Position numbers and translations under genes: made by a program. This document shows, in pieces, positions 34,900-43,726 of a DNA stretch of 64,000 nucleotides (the first letter of the stretch is position 1; each line of letters begins with the position of its first letter). The stretch covers positions 1-64,000 of the forward strand of contig OZ245934.1 in assembly GCA_965230005.1 (NCBI GenBank), given 5' to 3'. The notes under the pieces were generated by a model. That model saw only the letters and a list, made by a program, of their open reading frames with translations, did no database searches and had not been told where the DNA came from. This stretch comes from SZUA-309 sp965230005 (GTDB lineage: Bacteria; Pseudomonadota; Gammaproteobacteria; Pseudomonadales; Azotimanducaceae).

Positions 34900-35634
34900 C
34901 TAAAGCGCGTTCAGGCCCCCATCGACGATGAACTCAGCCCCGGTGGAGTAGCTGGATTCATCGCTGGCAAGAAAGAGCGCCAGTTGCGCAACCTCGTCCG
35001 CTTCAGCCGCTCGTCCGAGCGGCACACGCCGCGTTAGCCGGACTTCGTCTTCGGAGCCCGGCAGTTCACGCATCATGTCGGTATCGATGAGTCCAGGGTG
35101 GATGGAGTTGACGCGCACGCCGCGCCTGCCGTTTTCAACGGCGGCGGCTTTGGTCATGCCGCGTACGGCCCACTTGGAGGTGTGGTAGGCGAAGGCGCCG
35201 ACGCCGCCGGTGAGGCCCGCCAGGGAGGAGATGTTGACGATGGAGCCGCGGCCGGCGTCGCGCATGACGGGCGAAACGGCGCGCATGCCGAGGAACACGC
35301 CGAGGCAGTTCACGTCCATGACCCGCTCGAAGTCTCCGGGGTCGATTTCGAAGTGGCGGCCCGTCGCGAAAATGCCCGCATTGTTCACGAGCACGTCGAT
35401 GGATCCGTCGGCGGCGACGATTTCCGCAACCAATGCCGCCCAGGCGCCTTCGTCCCGGACGTCCAGGTGGCGGTAGCTGCCGCCGATTTCTGCTGCCAGT
35501 GCTTCTCCCTCGCCATCGAGCACGTCTGTCAGCCAGACCCTGCCGCCCTCCTGCGCAAAGAGACGCGCCTCTGCTGCGCCCTGACCCCGGGCAGCTCCGG
35601 TGATCAGACAGACTTTTCCGTCGAGTCGCCCCAT
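34900..35634 (-). CDS. SDR family oxidoreductase
   Basis: A 244-residue classical SDR. The start at the ATG 35634 (MGRLDGKVCLITG) has GGGAGAAAG before it. TGAARGQGAAEA, the NAD-binding Asp region (LTDVLDGEGE), NNAGIFATG, catalytic SISSLAG-type Ser (NISSLAG) and YHTSKWAVR are in place. It resembles 3-alpha-hydroxysteroid/glucose-dehydrogenase-like SDRs, and the substrate is unknown. Divergent from the acyl-CoA synthetase gene with 112 bp between. Confidence 0.93.
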   Translation of the reverse strand: MGRLDGKVCLITGAARGQGAAEARLFAQEGGRVWLTDVLDGEGEALAAEIGGSYRHLDVRDEGAWAALVAEIVAADGSIDVLVNNAGIFATGRHFEIDPGDFERVMDVNCLGVFLGMRAVSPVMRDAGRGSIVNISSLAGLTGGVGAFAYHTSKWAVRGMTKAAAVENGRRGVRVNSIHPGLIDTDMMRELPGSEDEVRLTRRVPLGRAAEADEVAQLALFLASDESSYSTGAEFIVDGGLNAL

Positions 35635-35746
35635 GTGTCTTTCTCCCTTCCGTTGAGCGTCAAGCATAGGCCCTGAGCGCCGGCCTTTGAATTGCTCTCA
35701 CCGGCTGCTAAGTTCCGACGCTCGGAGACTGGAGGGGGGAACTGCC

Positions 35747-37270
35747 ATGACGACCTTTGCTGCACGCCTGGCCAAGGAACGCCCGGACGAGATTGCCGTC
35801 AGCGATGCCACGAAGGCACTCGACTGGCAGCAGACCGACGAGCTACTGAACAGGGCGGTGAACGCGCTCCTGCAGCTGGATCTCGGTCCGGAGCGGCGCA
35901 TGGCCGTGTTTGCCGAGAACGCGGTGGAAACCGCACTGTCGAATCTGGCCGGCCTGCTCGCGGGCATTTCCGTGGTTCCCGTGAATTTCCACCTCACGGC
36001 GGAGGAGGTGGCCTACATCCTCAACGATTCGGAAGCGCGCGTGCTGTTCGTGGATGCGGCAACAGCGGACCGCGGTCTCGCCGCAGCGGCGGATTCCGGC
36101 GTGCATACGGTGATCGGCTGGGGTGGGGCCGGTGGCGATGGACTCGAGGACTGGACGGCATGGCTTGCAGCCAGCGATCCGAACGATCCGCCGACGGACA
36201 TGGCACCTTTGCCGAACCTGCTCTACACCTCCGGCACCACCGGACGACCAAAGGGCACGCCCCTGCCACCGACGATGTTCGCCGGGGGCGACACCGTTGC
36301 CGAACACCTCGAGCGCATGGCCGAGCGGCTCCAGGTCATGGGTAGCGGCACTCAGCTCGTGGTTGGGCCGATGTACCACACGGGTCCTCTAAGTGCGACG
36401 CGTATGCTTGCGGCGGGCATGCCTTCGGTGATCCTCGGCCGTTTCGACGCGGAACGCACGCTCGCTGCCATCGAAGCGCATCGCATCGAAACCACGCTCA
36501 TGGTGCCCACGCACTTCGTGCGTCTCCTGGCACTCCCCGAGGACGTTCGCAGCAGATACGACACCAGTTCCCTGAAGCGCATCAGCCACACCGGTGCGAA
36601 ATGTCCCGTCGACGTGAAGCGCGCCATGATCGACTGGCTGGGTCCCGTGCTGTTCGAGGCCTACGGGGCTAGCGAGGTGGGTACCACCAATGCCATCAGC
36701 TCCGAAGAATGGCTCGAACACCCGGGCTCCGTCGGCCGGTGCCTGCCGCCCTTCGAAGCAATGATCCTGGACGATGACGATCAGCCGCTGCCGCCGAACA
36801 CGGAGGGGCGCCTTTACTTCAAAGACACGACCGGTCGGGGCGTGGTCTATCACAATGCGCCGGAGAAGATGGCTGAGGCACACATCGCCCCCGGTGTCTT
36901 CACCCTGGGTGAGATCGGCTACATGGACGACGAGGGTTACGTGTACATCACGGACCGCTTCAGCGACATGGTCGTTTCCGGTGGTGTTAACGTTTATCCG
37001 GCAGAGGCGGAGCAGGTGCTCATCGATCACCCGGCGGTGCTCGACGTTGCCTGCATTGGTGTTCCCAACGAGGAAATGGGCGAAGAGTTGAAGGCCCTGG
37101 TGATCCTCAAGGACGGCGCTGAAGCCACTGACGCGGAACTCATGGGCTTCTGCCGGGATCAGCTATCGCACTACAAGTGCCCGCGCAGCGTCGATTTCGT
37201 CAGCGATCTCGGACGCAACACCATGGGCAAAATCAACAAGCGTAAGCTGCGCGCGCCCTACTGGGACTGA
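35747..37270 (+). CDS. AMP-dependent acyl-CoA synthetase (class I adenylate-forming)
   Basis: A 507-residue ligase activating a carboxylic acid as its CoA thioester via acyl-AMP. The ATG at 35747 follows GGAGGGGGGAAC. The P-loop-like motif is LLYTSGTTGRPKGTP, the A5 motif YGASEVGTT, the A7/A8 region YITDRFSDMVVSGGVNVYPAE, and the catalytic Lys is near the end in GKINKRKLR. Fatty-acid, aromatic or steroid acids are possible substrates. It is convergent with the haemoglobin gene, 53 bp apart, where a small imperfect hairpin (37287-37306) is the only structure. Confidence 0.93.
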   Translation: MTTFAARLAKERPDEIAVSDATKALDWQQTDELLNRAVNALLQLDLGPERRMAVFAENAVETALSNLAGLLAGISVVPVNFHLTAEEVAYILNDSEARVLFVDAATADRGLAAAADSGVHTVIGWGGAGGDGLEDWTAWLAASDPNDPPTDMAPLPNLLYTSGTTGRPKGTPLPPTMFAGGDTVAEHLERMAERLQVMGSGTQLVVGPMYHTGPLSATRMLAAGMPSVILGRFDAERTLAAIEAHRIETTLMVPTHFVRLLALPEDVRSRYDTSSLKRISHTGAKCPVDVKRAMIDWLGPVLFEAYGASEVGTTNAISSEEWLEHPGSVGRCLPPFEAMILDDDDQPLPPNTEGRLYFKDTTGRGVVYHNAPEKMAEAHIAPGVFTLGEIGYMDDEGYVYITDRFSDMVVSGGVNVYPAEAEQVLIDHPAVLDVACIGVPNEEMGEELKALVILKDGAEATDAELMGFCRDQLSHYKCPRSVDFVSDLGRNTMGKINKRKLRAPYWD

Positions 37271-37323
37271 GCGGGCGTCGGGCTGGGGCTCGGGCGTGCC
37301 TGAGCCAGCGCTGCCCGGGAGGG

Positions 37324-37770
37324 TCAGCCGACGGCGATGATGTTCGGATCCCGCGGCTTCGGGGTTTTCGGCGCCGAGTCGTCCTGATTGCGCACGGTCT
37401 CGGCGATCTGGAAGAGCGGCTCGCGGAGCATGTCCTTCAACTCGTCACTGGCGCCGATTCGTTCCAGGGCTTCCGTCATGCACAGCAGCCACTGATCCCG
37501 CTCTTTCGGGCCGATGGCGTAGGGTTCGTGCGGATCTGTCAGGCACACGGTCCCCGTCATCGCCAGATAGACGGGCGGGCCGCCCATCCAACCGGTGAGA
37601 TACGCGGCGAGTTTGCGCTTGATGTCGTCCAGGTGTTCAGCATGCATGGCGCGAATCTCGGCGGCCTGCGGCAGCTCATCCATAACCTCGTAGAATGCGT
37701 CGGCGAGGGCGCGCACCCCGTCCTGGCCGAGGATGTCGAAGGGGGTCTGTGGGGGCGTTGCTTCGCTCAT
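37324..37770 (-). CDS. Group II truncated haemoglobin
   Basis: A 148-residue 2-on-2 globin. The start at the ATG 37770 follows AAAGGAGCC. It has the family helices FYEVMDELPQAAEIRAMH, LAAYLTGWMGGPPVY, the proximal His at residue 81 in DPHEPYAIG, and Trp94 (G8) in ERDQWLLCM. A short charged/Pro-rich tail of 20 residues follows. Group II globins bind O2 or NO and support oxygenase activity or detoxify NO. It is the last gene of the operon Rieske oxygenase-GST-globin, so supplying or sensing O2 for the oxygenase is a reasonable inference. Confidence 0.9.
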   Translation of the reverse strand: MSEATPPQTPFDILGQDGVRALADAFYEVMDELPQAAEIRAMHAEHLDDIKRKLAAYLTGWMGGPPVYLAMTGTVCLTDPHEPYAIGPKERDQWLLCMTEALERIGASDELKDMLREPLFQIAETVRNQDDSAPKTPKPRDPNIIAVG

Positions 37771-37811
37771 GGCTCCTTTCTGCCTGATCCCGTCGGTTCT
37801 GTCTACAGCGC

Positions 37812-38420
37812 TCAGTCTCTCGCTTGGGCCCGTGCCAGAGACGGCCTGGCGTAACAGTCGTTCAGCCAGCGGCTGACGTTGCCGTACGCGGCAAAATCGA
37901 AGCCCGTCATCTGCAGCAGCAGCATCACGCCCGCGACGTTGAGGTCGGCGATGCTGAAGTCGTCGCCAAGGAGATAGGCGTGATCGGCGAGGGCATCGTC
38001 GAGGACCTTGAGGGGCCGCTCGAGACCCTTGCCCGCACTGGCGATCACCTGCTCGTCCCGCTTCTCTTTCGGGGTGAAGAACTTCTGGATGACGATCTGC
38101 ATCTGCAGCGGCTCGATTTCGCTGATTGCCCAGACACTCCACTGAGTGGCGCGGGCTTCGTCGGCGGCAGTGTCCGGATAGAGTGCGCCACCGTAGTGCT
38201 TGGCGAGATAGAGATTGATGGCCATGGACTCGAAGAGAGTGAGGTCGCCATCGACGAGCGCCGGTATACGGCCATTGGGATTGACCGCGAGATACTCCGG
38301 CGCCTTCGAATCCTCGAAGAAATGCGTGGGCACGTGCTCGAAGTCCACGCCCACCTCTTCTGCCGCCCAGATGGAGCGCATGGCCCGGGAACCGGAAACG
38401 CCGTAAAGGGTAATCGTCAT
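37812..38420 (-). CDS. Glutathione S-transferase family protein (second)
   Basis: A 202-residue GST with MTITLYGVSGSRAMRSIW, cis-Pro NGRIPALVDG and ESMAINLYLAK in the N-domain, and the YLLGDDFSIADLNVAG hydrophobic staple region in the C-domain. The ATG at 38420 overlaps the stop of the Rieske oxygenase gene by 4 bp, and the globin gene follows after 41 bp. Probably reacts with an oxidised product, for example an arene oxide or enol isomerisation. Confidence 0.9.
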   Translation of the reverse strand: MTITLYGVSGSRAMRSIWAAEEVGVDFEHVPTHFFEDSKAPEYLAVNPNGRIPALVDGDLTLFESMAINLYLAKHYGGALYPDTAADEARATQWSVWAISEIEPLQMQIVIQKFFTPKEKRDEQVIASAGKGLERPLKVLDDALADHAYLLGDDFSIADLNVAGVMLLLQMTGFDFAAYGNVSRWLNDCYARPSLARAQARD

Positions 38421-39694
38421 GCTGCAGCTCCTTCGCGTTCAAGCTGTTCCAGGCGCGGATCGTTCGGGTGCAGCCACTCGTCACCCATCACCTGTGCAAC
38501 CCGCAGCTCTTCGGGAATGTTGTCGATGCCGATGATCCGATCGGCCCATTGGTTCCAATGGTAGATGCGGGCTTCCTGGTAACTCAGCGGCACGCCCCGA
38601 AAACCATAGGACTCCACGGACTTCTGGATCCAGGCGCCGAACTGCGTGTCTTCCTGGAGCACCTGGCCGAGCTCGCCGTCGGGGGTGGTCCACATGTTCC
38701 CGATCGGAGGCGGCGCGTCGTCACCCCAGTCGTGGACCATGGTCCAGGTTTCGAGGCGACAGGTATTGATGCCGGTGGGCCAGAACAGGAGCGGCGGCAG
38801 AGTCGTGTGTGAAAGCGGCGACACCCAGTTCGGGAAGATGCCGTAAGACTGAGTGCAGGTGCGACCGATCTCGCCGACCGTTTCGATCTCGTGAATGCCT
38901 GGTGGTTTAGGGATCGCGCCTTCGTTGTCTCCGGGGTTTCGTCGTGGGGCCACCATACGGCCGTGGCCGTTGGCATAGAAGGTGTTCACGTTGCGCCGGT
39001 CGTCGAGCATCGGGGCGACGGTTTGTGGATGAATGGAGCGCACATGGTAAACCTCGGTGTTCGCTTCCATGGCGATCTTCCAGTTGCAGTTCAGCTCGAA
39101 GCTGTTTTTTCCCGTGAGCCGGCACTTGTCGAACTGAAACTCTGCCCATTCATCAGCCACGGGGCCTAGCCAGTCGAGGAGCGACAGCGCGTCGCTGTCG
39201 AAGTTGACGAAGATCAGGTTGCCGAAGGTTTCGCAGCGGACGGTGCGCAGACCCCGGCAGCTGAAGTCGAGGTCCCGGAAGTCTTCAGGATCGCGAATGG
39301 CGACGAGATCGCCATCGTGGGTATAGCTCCAGCCGTGATAGCGGCAGGTGAGGCGGCGTTTCTTCCCGCTCTGTTCCGTGACCACCGGGGCGCCGCGATG
39401 GCTGCAGGTGTTGTAGAACGCGTTAATCCGCCCGCCCTCCGCGTGCACGAGAATCACCGGCTGACCGGCGTTCTCCCAGAGTCGGAAACAGCCGGCCTCC
39501 GGCAACTCGTCCATATGCGCCGCGAACAGCCAGCACTTCCGCCAGAGGTGCGCCTGCTCGAGTTCGTAAAAGCGCGGATCCGTGTAGCGTCCGCCCGGCA
39601 GATCGGGCAGGGGCGGAAAACCGTCCGGCGGTGCCGTTCTATTGGCTTCGAACTCCATGAGTCGCTTGAGATTGGTGATTTCCTGCGCCTGCAT
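38417..39694 (-). CDS. Rieske [2Fe-2S] ring-hydroxylating oxygenase, alpha subunit
   Basis: A 425-residue catalytic subunit. The start is the ATG at 39694 behind GGGAGGGGAAG. A start 8 codons earlier lacks a ribosome site. The Rieske ligands are C97-x-H99 (NTCSHRGAP) and C117-x-x-H120 (CRYHGWSY). The mononuclear iron site is in NWKIAMEANTEVYHVRSIHP with both His. Such enzymes add O2 to aromatic or alicyclic substrates, or demethylate them, using an NADH reductase and ferredoxin not encoded nearby. No beta subunit is present, as in homomeric members. First gene of the operon with GST and truncated haemoglobin. Confidence 0.95.
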   Translation of the reverse strand: MQAQEITNLKRLMEFEANRTAPPDGFPPLPDLPGGRYTDPRFYELEQAHLWRKCWLFAAHMDELPEAGCFRLWENAGQPVILVHAEGGRINAFYNTCSHRGAPVVTEQSGKKRRLTCRYHGWSYTHDGDLVAIRDPEDFRDLDFSCRGLRTVRCETFGNLIFVNFDSDALSLLDWLGPVADEWAEFQFDKCRLTGKNSFELNCNWKIAMEANTEVYHVRSIHPQTVAPMLDDRRNVNTFYANGHGRMVAPRRNPGDNEGAIPKPPGIHEIETVGEIGRTCTQSYGIFPNWVSPLSHTTLPPLLFWPTGINTCRLETWTMVHDWGDDAPPPIGNMWTTPDGELGQVLQEDTQFGAWIQKSVESYGFRGVPLSYQEARIYHWNQWADRIIGIDNIPEELRVAQVMGDEWLHPNDPRLEQLEREGAAA

Positions 39695-39783
39695 CTTCCC
39701 CTCCCGTACGCTCCGCACATGCTACCCTGAGTCGGTGCCGACTGGCGAAGGTCGCCGGACGATGGGGCTGAAGGAGCCGTGTG

Positions 39784-40230
39784 ATGCAGCAGACGTCTGC
39801 GATGGAAGTTGGGATCAGCGTTGTCGATCTGTCGCGAATGCTTGCGTTTTACACCGAGGCGCTCGGCTGTCGGGAAGTCCGCCGGGCCGATATCCCTGCT
39901 GCCCTGAGCGGTCCGCTCGCGCTGGCGAGCGAAGGTTATCTCTGCGTGTGGCTGCAAACGCCCGGCGGCGAGATCATCAAGCTCATGGCGCCGCCGTCGC
40001 CGCCGGCTCGGCTCGCCACTGAAGCTCACCTCACGGAGCGCACGGGGATCGCCTATCTCACCTTCTATGTGAGCGACATAGCCACGGTGCTGGCAGCGGC
40101 GGAGGAGCGTGGGGCAATGCTGCGGTCCGAGCGCGGGCTGGTCACCGAGGGAGCGGGCACCGTGAAGCTCGGCTTTTTCGAGGATCCTGAAGGCAACGTT
40201 GTCGAGCTCGTTGAAGCGCTCGAGCACTGA
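39784..40230 (+). CDS. VOC/glyoxalase family protein
   Basis: A 148-residue single-domain VOC protein. The ATG at 39784 follows AAGGAG by 7 bases, and a GTG one codon earlier is possible. MEVGISVVDLSRMLAFYTEALG opens module one, GIAYLTFYVSDIATVLAAAEERG opens module two, and the end KLGFFEDPEGNVVELVE has the typical metal Glu. It is divergent from the Rieske oxygenase gene, 89 bp apart, and convergent with the transporter fusion, 6 bp between stops. Possibly an isomerase or lyase for a ring-oxidation product. Confidence 0.87.
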   Translation: MQQTSAMEVGISVVDLSRMLAFYTEALGCREVRRADIPAALSGPLALASEGYLCVWLQTPGGEIIKLMAPPSPPARLATEAHLTERTGIAYLTFYVSDIATVLAAAEERGAMLRSERGLVTEGAGTVKLGFFEDPEGNVVELVEALEH

Positions 40231-40236
40231 AGCGTT

Positions 40237-42408
40237 TCAGTCTACCCAGCCCAGCACGTTGCGGACGATCGACCAGCGGGGTGCGGTGTCTTCGGCGCCC
40301 AGGCCACGGATCCAGTGGTCGAAGAGCGCGCTCACCGTGCCATCTTTCTGCTTGAGCAGAATCCACTCTTCCACATAGCGGGCCCAGCGCTCGTCGTCGG
40401 CCGGGACCGGGTAGCCGGCGGGTAGCTGAATGGCGTTCGGCTGAGGGACGACGATCGAATACTCCGGATAGATCAGGGTCCAGGCGGAACCGCCTTCGGC
40501 GGAATAGACCACGGCATCCAGCTCCGTTGCCTGGCCGCGGAGAAACGCGCGGGGAGAGTCGATCTGCTCGATCGTCGCCTGCGGCAGAATGAGCGCCAGG
40601 CGCCGTTCGAAGGCAGGATCCACCTGCACAACCCCGAGCCGTAAACCCGCCCGGCGCTGCAGCTGACTCAGTTCCGCGAAGCGGTTGCGTTCGTGGTCCG
40701 GCACCAGGAAGCCGAGGTTGAGATCGATCGGGGAGCCGCCGAACCGCCAGCGTCGCAGCCGGTCCGGCGTCATCGCGAGGCCGGACATGACGATGTCCAC
40801 CCGTCCGCTTTCGAAGTGTTCGTCGATGGCATCGATCTGCAGGCGCACGAGCTCCAGGCTCACGTCGAGATCCGTGGCGAGATCGTGGGCAAGCTCGATG
40901 TCGAAGCCCACCACCTCACCGGCGGAGTTGGTAAAGGCAAAAGGCAGCGCATCCGGCAGGTAGCCCACCCGTAGCGTCCCGCGGTTGCTGATCCGCGCGA
41001 GGCGATCGCCGCCGGTCCGATCCGCCGGCGGCAGCCGATCTCGAAAGTGCTCGACCGCAACGGTGCGGTCCATCCAGCGCATCTGGATGAGCGCCTGGTC
41101 GCCCTGATAGCTCCCGGTGTAGGCGTAACCGAGATAGGCACGCACGGCGAACAGGGAAAGGAGAATGGCGGCGATGCCGACGACCATGGCGGTCGTCAGT
41201 TTCTGCCAGTTCACGCGGAAGCTGCCCTGACGGATGGCGAGCACGATGGTGCCGAGGGCAAACAGATGCATGCCGCCGAGCACCACGCGAATACGATCCG
41301 TGTAGACGGTTGAAACGGTAAAGAGATCGATGAGGTCCGATGGCAGCCTGAGCAGGTCGAGCAGAAACGGGATGCCGATGATGGGCGCAACAAAAGCGCT
41401 CAGCAGCGAAGCACCCTGAAGCACGAGCAGCTCGCCGAGATCCAGATTGCGGCCGATATACCAGGCGGCGAAGGGAATGAACATCAGGATCACGTAGGTG
41501 CCGAGGTTCGGGAACGGGTAGGCGAGGGGCAGAAGCACGCCGGCATTGTTCTCTACATCGTCATCGAGGCGATCGTAGCGGGCGAAGAGCCCTTTGAGGT
41601 TCTCGATGAGCTGCGGCATCAGGACGATGATCTTGCCGGTAGCGAAGATCATGATCAGCGTGTCTTTGGGCAGCGCCAGCACATCGCGCATGCGGAAAGG
41701 TGTGAGCGCACCGACCAGCATGGGCAGCACCACGACGGTGAGAATCACCACCAGCACCGTGTAGGTGATCAGATACGCCTGCAGGCGGCTCACCTCTTCG
41801 AGGGAGATCGTGCCGGCCGTGCCTGCTGCGATGGCGAACACCCCGGCCGGCGTGATTTTGATGATCAGCTTGTTGACCTGGTTGAGCCCGTCGGCCAGCA
41901 CGTCCAGACCTCGGATCAGACCTTCTTTGCCGGAAATCCCGCTGATACCGATGCCGAGAAGAATGCTGAACAGCACGGCGGCCGGCACCACGTTACCGGC
42001 CAGCGACGCAAAGGGATTAGCCGGCACATAAAGCGCCACAAAATCGATGGGCTCCCGCGCAGCGACGAGCGCATCGCTGAAAAAGGTCGCCGTCTCCCAC
42101 GCGGGGAAAGCGGCAGGCACGAAAAACAGCACACTCATACCGATGCTGAGCATACCGAGCAGCACGGCCACCGCCGCGAGGATCAGGCCACGACTCTCGG
42201 CCCAGCTGATGCGGCCGAGATTGGCGATGAGAGACACCACGATGTAAGGCAGCACCGTCATCTGCAGGAGGCCGATGTAGACCTCGCCGAGGGTGTTCAT
42301 TGGTGCGGCGAGGTCGCCGAGAAAAATTCCCGCCAGAACGCCCGCAAAAAGCCCCGTCAGAATCTGGGTCGTGAAAGTCATGGAAGCTGCAGGCATTGTC
42401 TCCGGCAC
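40237..42408 (-). CDS. Dicarboxylate/cation symporter fused to a periplasmic solute-binding domain
   Basis: A 723-residue two-part protein. Residues about 10-400 are a SDF (DctA/GltP) symporter, with several membrane spans and the characteristic hairpin-type segments (LLPLAYPFPNLGTYVI, SAFVAPIIGIPFL). A further hydrophobic segment at about 405-427 leads into a C-terminal SBP_bac_3 (amino-acid ABC-binding) domain from about 470 to 710, starting RGTLRVGYLPDALPFAF and containing GEVVGFDIELAHDLA. Normally these belong to separate transport systems. Here one chain carries both, so the binding domain would deliver ligand to, or gate, the symporter in the periplasm. It lies 58 bp after the aminotransferase gene, same strand, and could be read with the kinase/lyase operon. 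Confidence 0.88.
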   Translation of the reverse strand: MPETMPAASMTFTTQILTGLFAGVLAGIFLGDLAAPMNTLGEVYIGLLQMTVLPYIVVSLIANLGRISWAESRGLILAAVAVLLGMLSIGMSVLFFVPAAFPAWETATFFSDALVAAREPIDFVALYVPANPFASLAGNVVPAAVLFSILLGIGISGISGKEGLIRGLDVLADGLNQVNKLIIKITPAGVFAIAAGTAGTISLEEVSRLQAYLITYTVLVVILTVVVLPMLVGALTPFRMRDVLALPKDTLIMIFATGKIIVLMPQLIENLKGLFARYDRLDDDVENNAGVLLPLAYPFPNLGTYVILMFIPFAAWYIGRNLDLGELLVLQGASLLSAFVAPIIGIPFLLDLLRLPSDLIDLFTVSTVYTDRIRVVLGGMHLFALGTIVLAIRQGSFRVNWQKLTTAMVVGIAAILLSLFAVRAYLGYAYTGSYQGDQALIQMRWMDRTVAVEHFRDRLPPADRTGGDRLARISNRGTLRVGYLPDALPFAFTNSAGEVVGFDIELAHDLATDLDVSLELVRLQIDAIDEHFESGRVDIVMSGLAMTPDRLRRWRFGGSPIDLNLGFLVPDHERNRFAELSQLQRRAGLRLGVVQVDPAFERRLALILPQATIEQIDSPRAFLRGQATELDAVVYSAEGGSAWTLIYPEYSIVVPQPNAIQLPAGYPVPADDERWARYVEEWILLKQKDGTVSALFDHWIRGLGAEDTAPRWSIVRNVLGWVD

Positions 42409-42466
42409 GTGGACGCGGCAGTCTCGCAGATGGGCGCACTGCCGTCAGCAGAGAACCGGGCAGAGA

Positions 42467-43726
42467 TCAGAGCGTGCTCAGGGCTAACTGGAACGTGTCC
42501 AGAAATCTTTCCGCATGGGTGGTCTTAAATGGCATTGGTGGGCGTATCTTCAACACATTGCCATCGCGACTGGCTGCCCCGATAAGCACCTGGCGCGCCC
42601 GGAGCGCTTCAACCATACGGCGCGTTTCGCTCATCGCCGGTTGATCGTCACGCAGCAATTCCACGGCCAGGAACAGACCCGCGCCGCGGACGTCGGCGAT
42701 GAGTGGATGGCTGTTGGCGAGGGTGCGGAGTTCACGGAGCAGAAGCGCACCCACCGCGTGCGCGTTCGCCATCAGGGCTTCTTCCTCAAGCACATCGAGC
42801 ACAGCCAGCGCAACAGCCGACGACACCGGATTGCCGCCGAAGGTATTGAAATATTTCGTTTCTGCGGCAAAGGGCTCGAGGGTCTCGGCTGCTGTCACCA
42901 TGGCGGCGACAGGGTGGCCGTTCCCCATCGGTTTTCCCATGGTAACGATGTCGGGGACAACCTCGTAGCGTTGAAAACCCCACATGTCCGCGCCGGTGCG
43001 ACCGAAGCCTGGCTGCACTTCATCGGCGACGTAGAGGGCGCCGTGACGCTTTGCTGCTTCGGCCGCGAGAGTGAAGAAAGCCTGGGGTGGGGTTGGCGAG
43101 CCATCGCTCGCCAGCATGCTGTCCAAGAGCAGCGCAGCCGGGCGATGTCCGGCTTCAGAGAGCGAGCGGAACGCCTCATCTACGCAACCTGCGTAGCTTT
43201 CCGCTGCATCAGCACCGCGATGGGGACCTCGGAAAAGATCCGGTGCTGGGATCGTTCTCACGTGGGCGCCCATGCCTTCGCCGTTGGCATAGGCGGGAGA
43301 CAGCGCAGCGATGTCGCGGCTGTTCCCGTGATAGGCATGCTCCGTTACCACTACACCTGTGCCTCCAGTTCTGGCCCGGGCGATCCGCAGCGCGAGATCG
43401 TTGGCTTCGCTGCCCGTGCAGGTGAACATCGTGACGCCAAGTGGCTCGGGCAAAGTGGCTGTCAGTCGTCGCGACAGCTCGAGCACGTTCTCGTGGAGGT
43501 AGCGGGTGTGTGTGTTGAGTGTTCCCGCCTGTTCGCAGAGGGCGGCGACGACCTTCGGGTGGCAATGGCCGACGTGAGGTACGTTGTTGTAACAATCCAG
43601 ATAGCGGTCGCCGGTGGCGTCGAAGAGCCAGACACCCTCCCCACGCACGATCTCGAGCGGCTGCTCGTAAAACAGCCGATAGGCGTCGCCGAGGCGGGCG
43701 GCGCGTTCGTCGATCAGGCTGTGCAT
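42467..43726 (-). CDS. Class III aminotransferase-fold enzyme, probable phospho-lyase (ETNPPL/PHYKPL-like)
   Basis: PLP enzyme of 419 residues. The PLP Lys is about residue 265 in TMGKPMGNG, with DEV (235-237) for the cofactor ring and GSEAND for phosphate. The NNVPHVGHCHPKVV and LNTHTRYLHENVL segments are strongly like human ethanolamine-phosphate and 5-phosphohydroxylysine phospho-lyases, which eliminate phosphate and ammonia rather than transaminate. Its ATG shares one base with the stop of the kinase gene (TGATG at 43726). A kinase followed by a phospho-lyase would convert a hydroxy-amine to an aldehyde. That coupling is inference. An ordinary aminotransferase (gabT or rocD type) is the alternative. 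Confidence 0.87.
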   Translation of the reverse strand: MHSLIDERAARLGDAYRLFYEQPLEIVRGEGVWLFDATGDRYLDCYNNVPHVGHCHPKVVAALCEQAGTLNTHTRYLHENVLELSRRLTATLPEPLGVTMFTCTGSEANDLALRIARARTGGTGVVVTEHAYHGNSRDIAALSPAYANGEGMGAHVRTIPAPDLFRGPHRGADAAESYAGCVDEAFRSLSEAGHRPAALLLDSMLASDGSPTPPQAFFTLAAEAAKRHGALYVADEVQPGFGRTGADMWGFQRYEVVPDIVTMGKPMGNGHPVAAMVTAAETLEPFAAETKYFNTFGGNPVSSAVALAVLDVLEEEALMANAHAVGALLLRELRTLANSHPLIADVRGAGLFLAVELLRDDQPAMSETRRMVEALRARQVLIGAASRDGNVLKIRPPMPFKTTHAERFLDTFQLALSTL

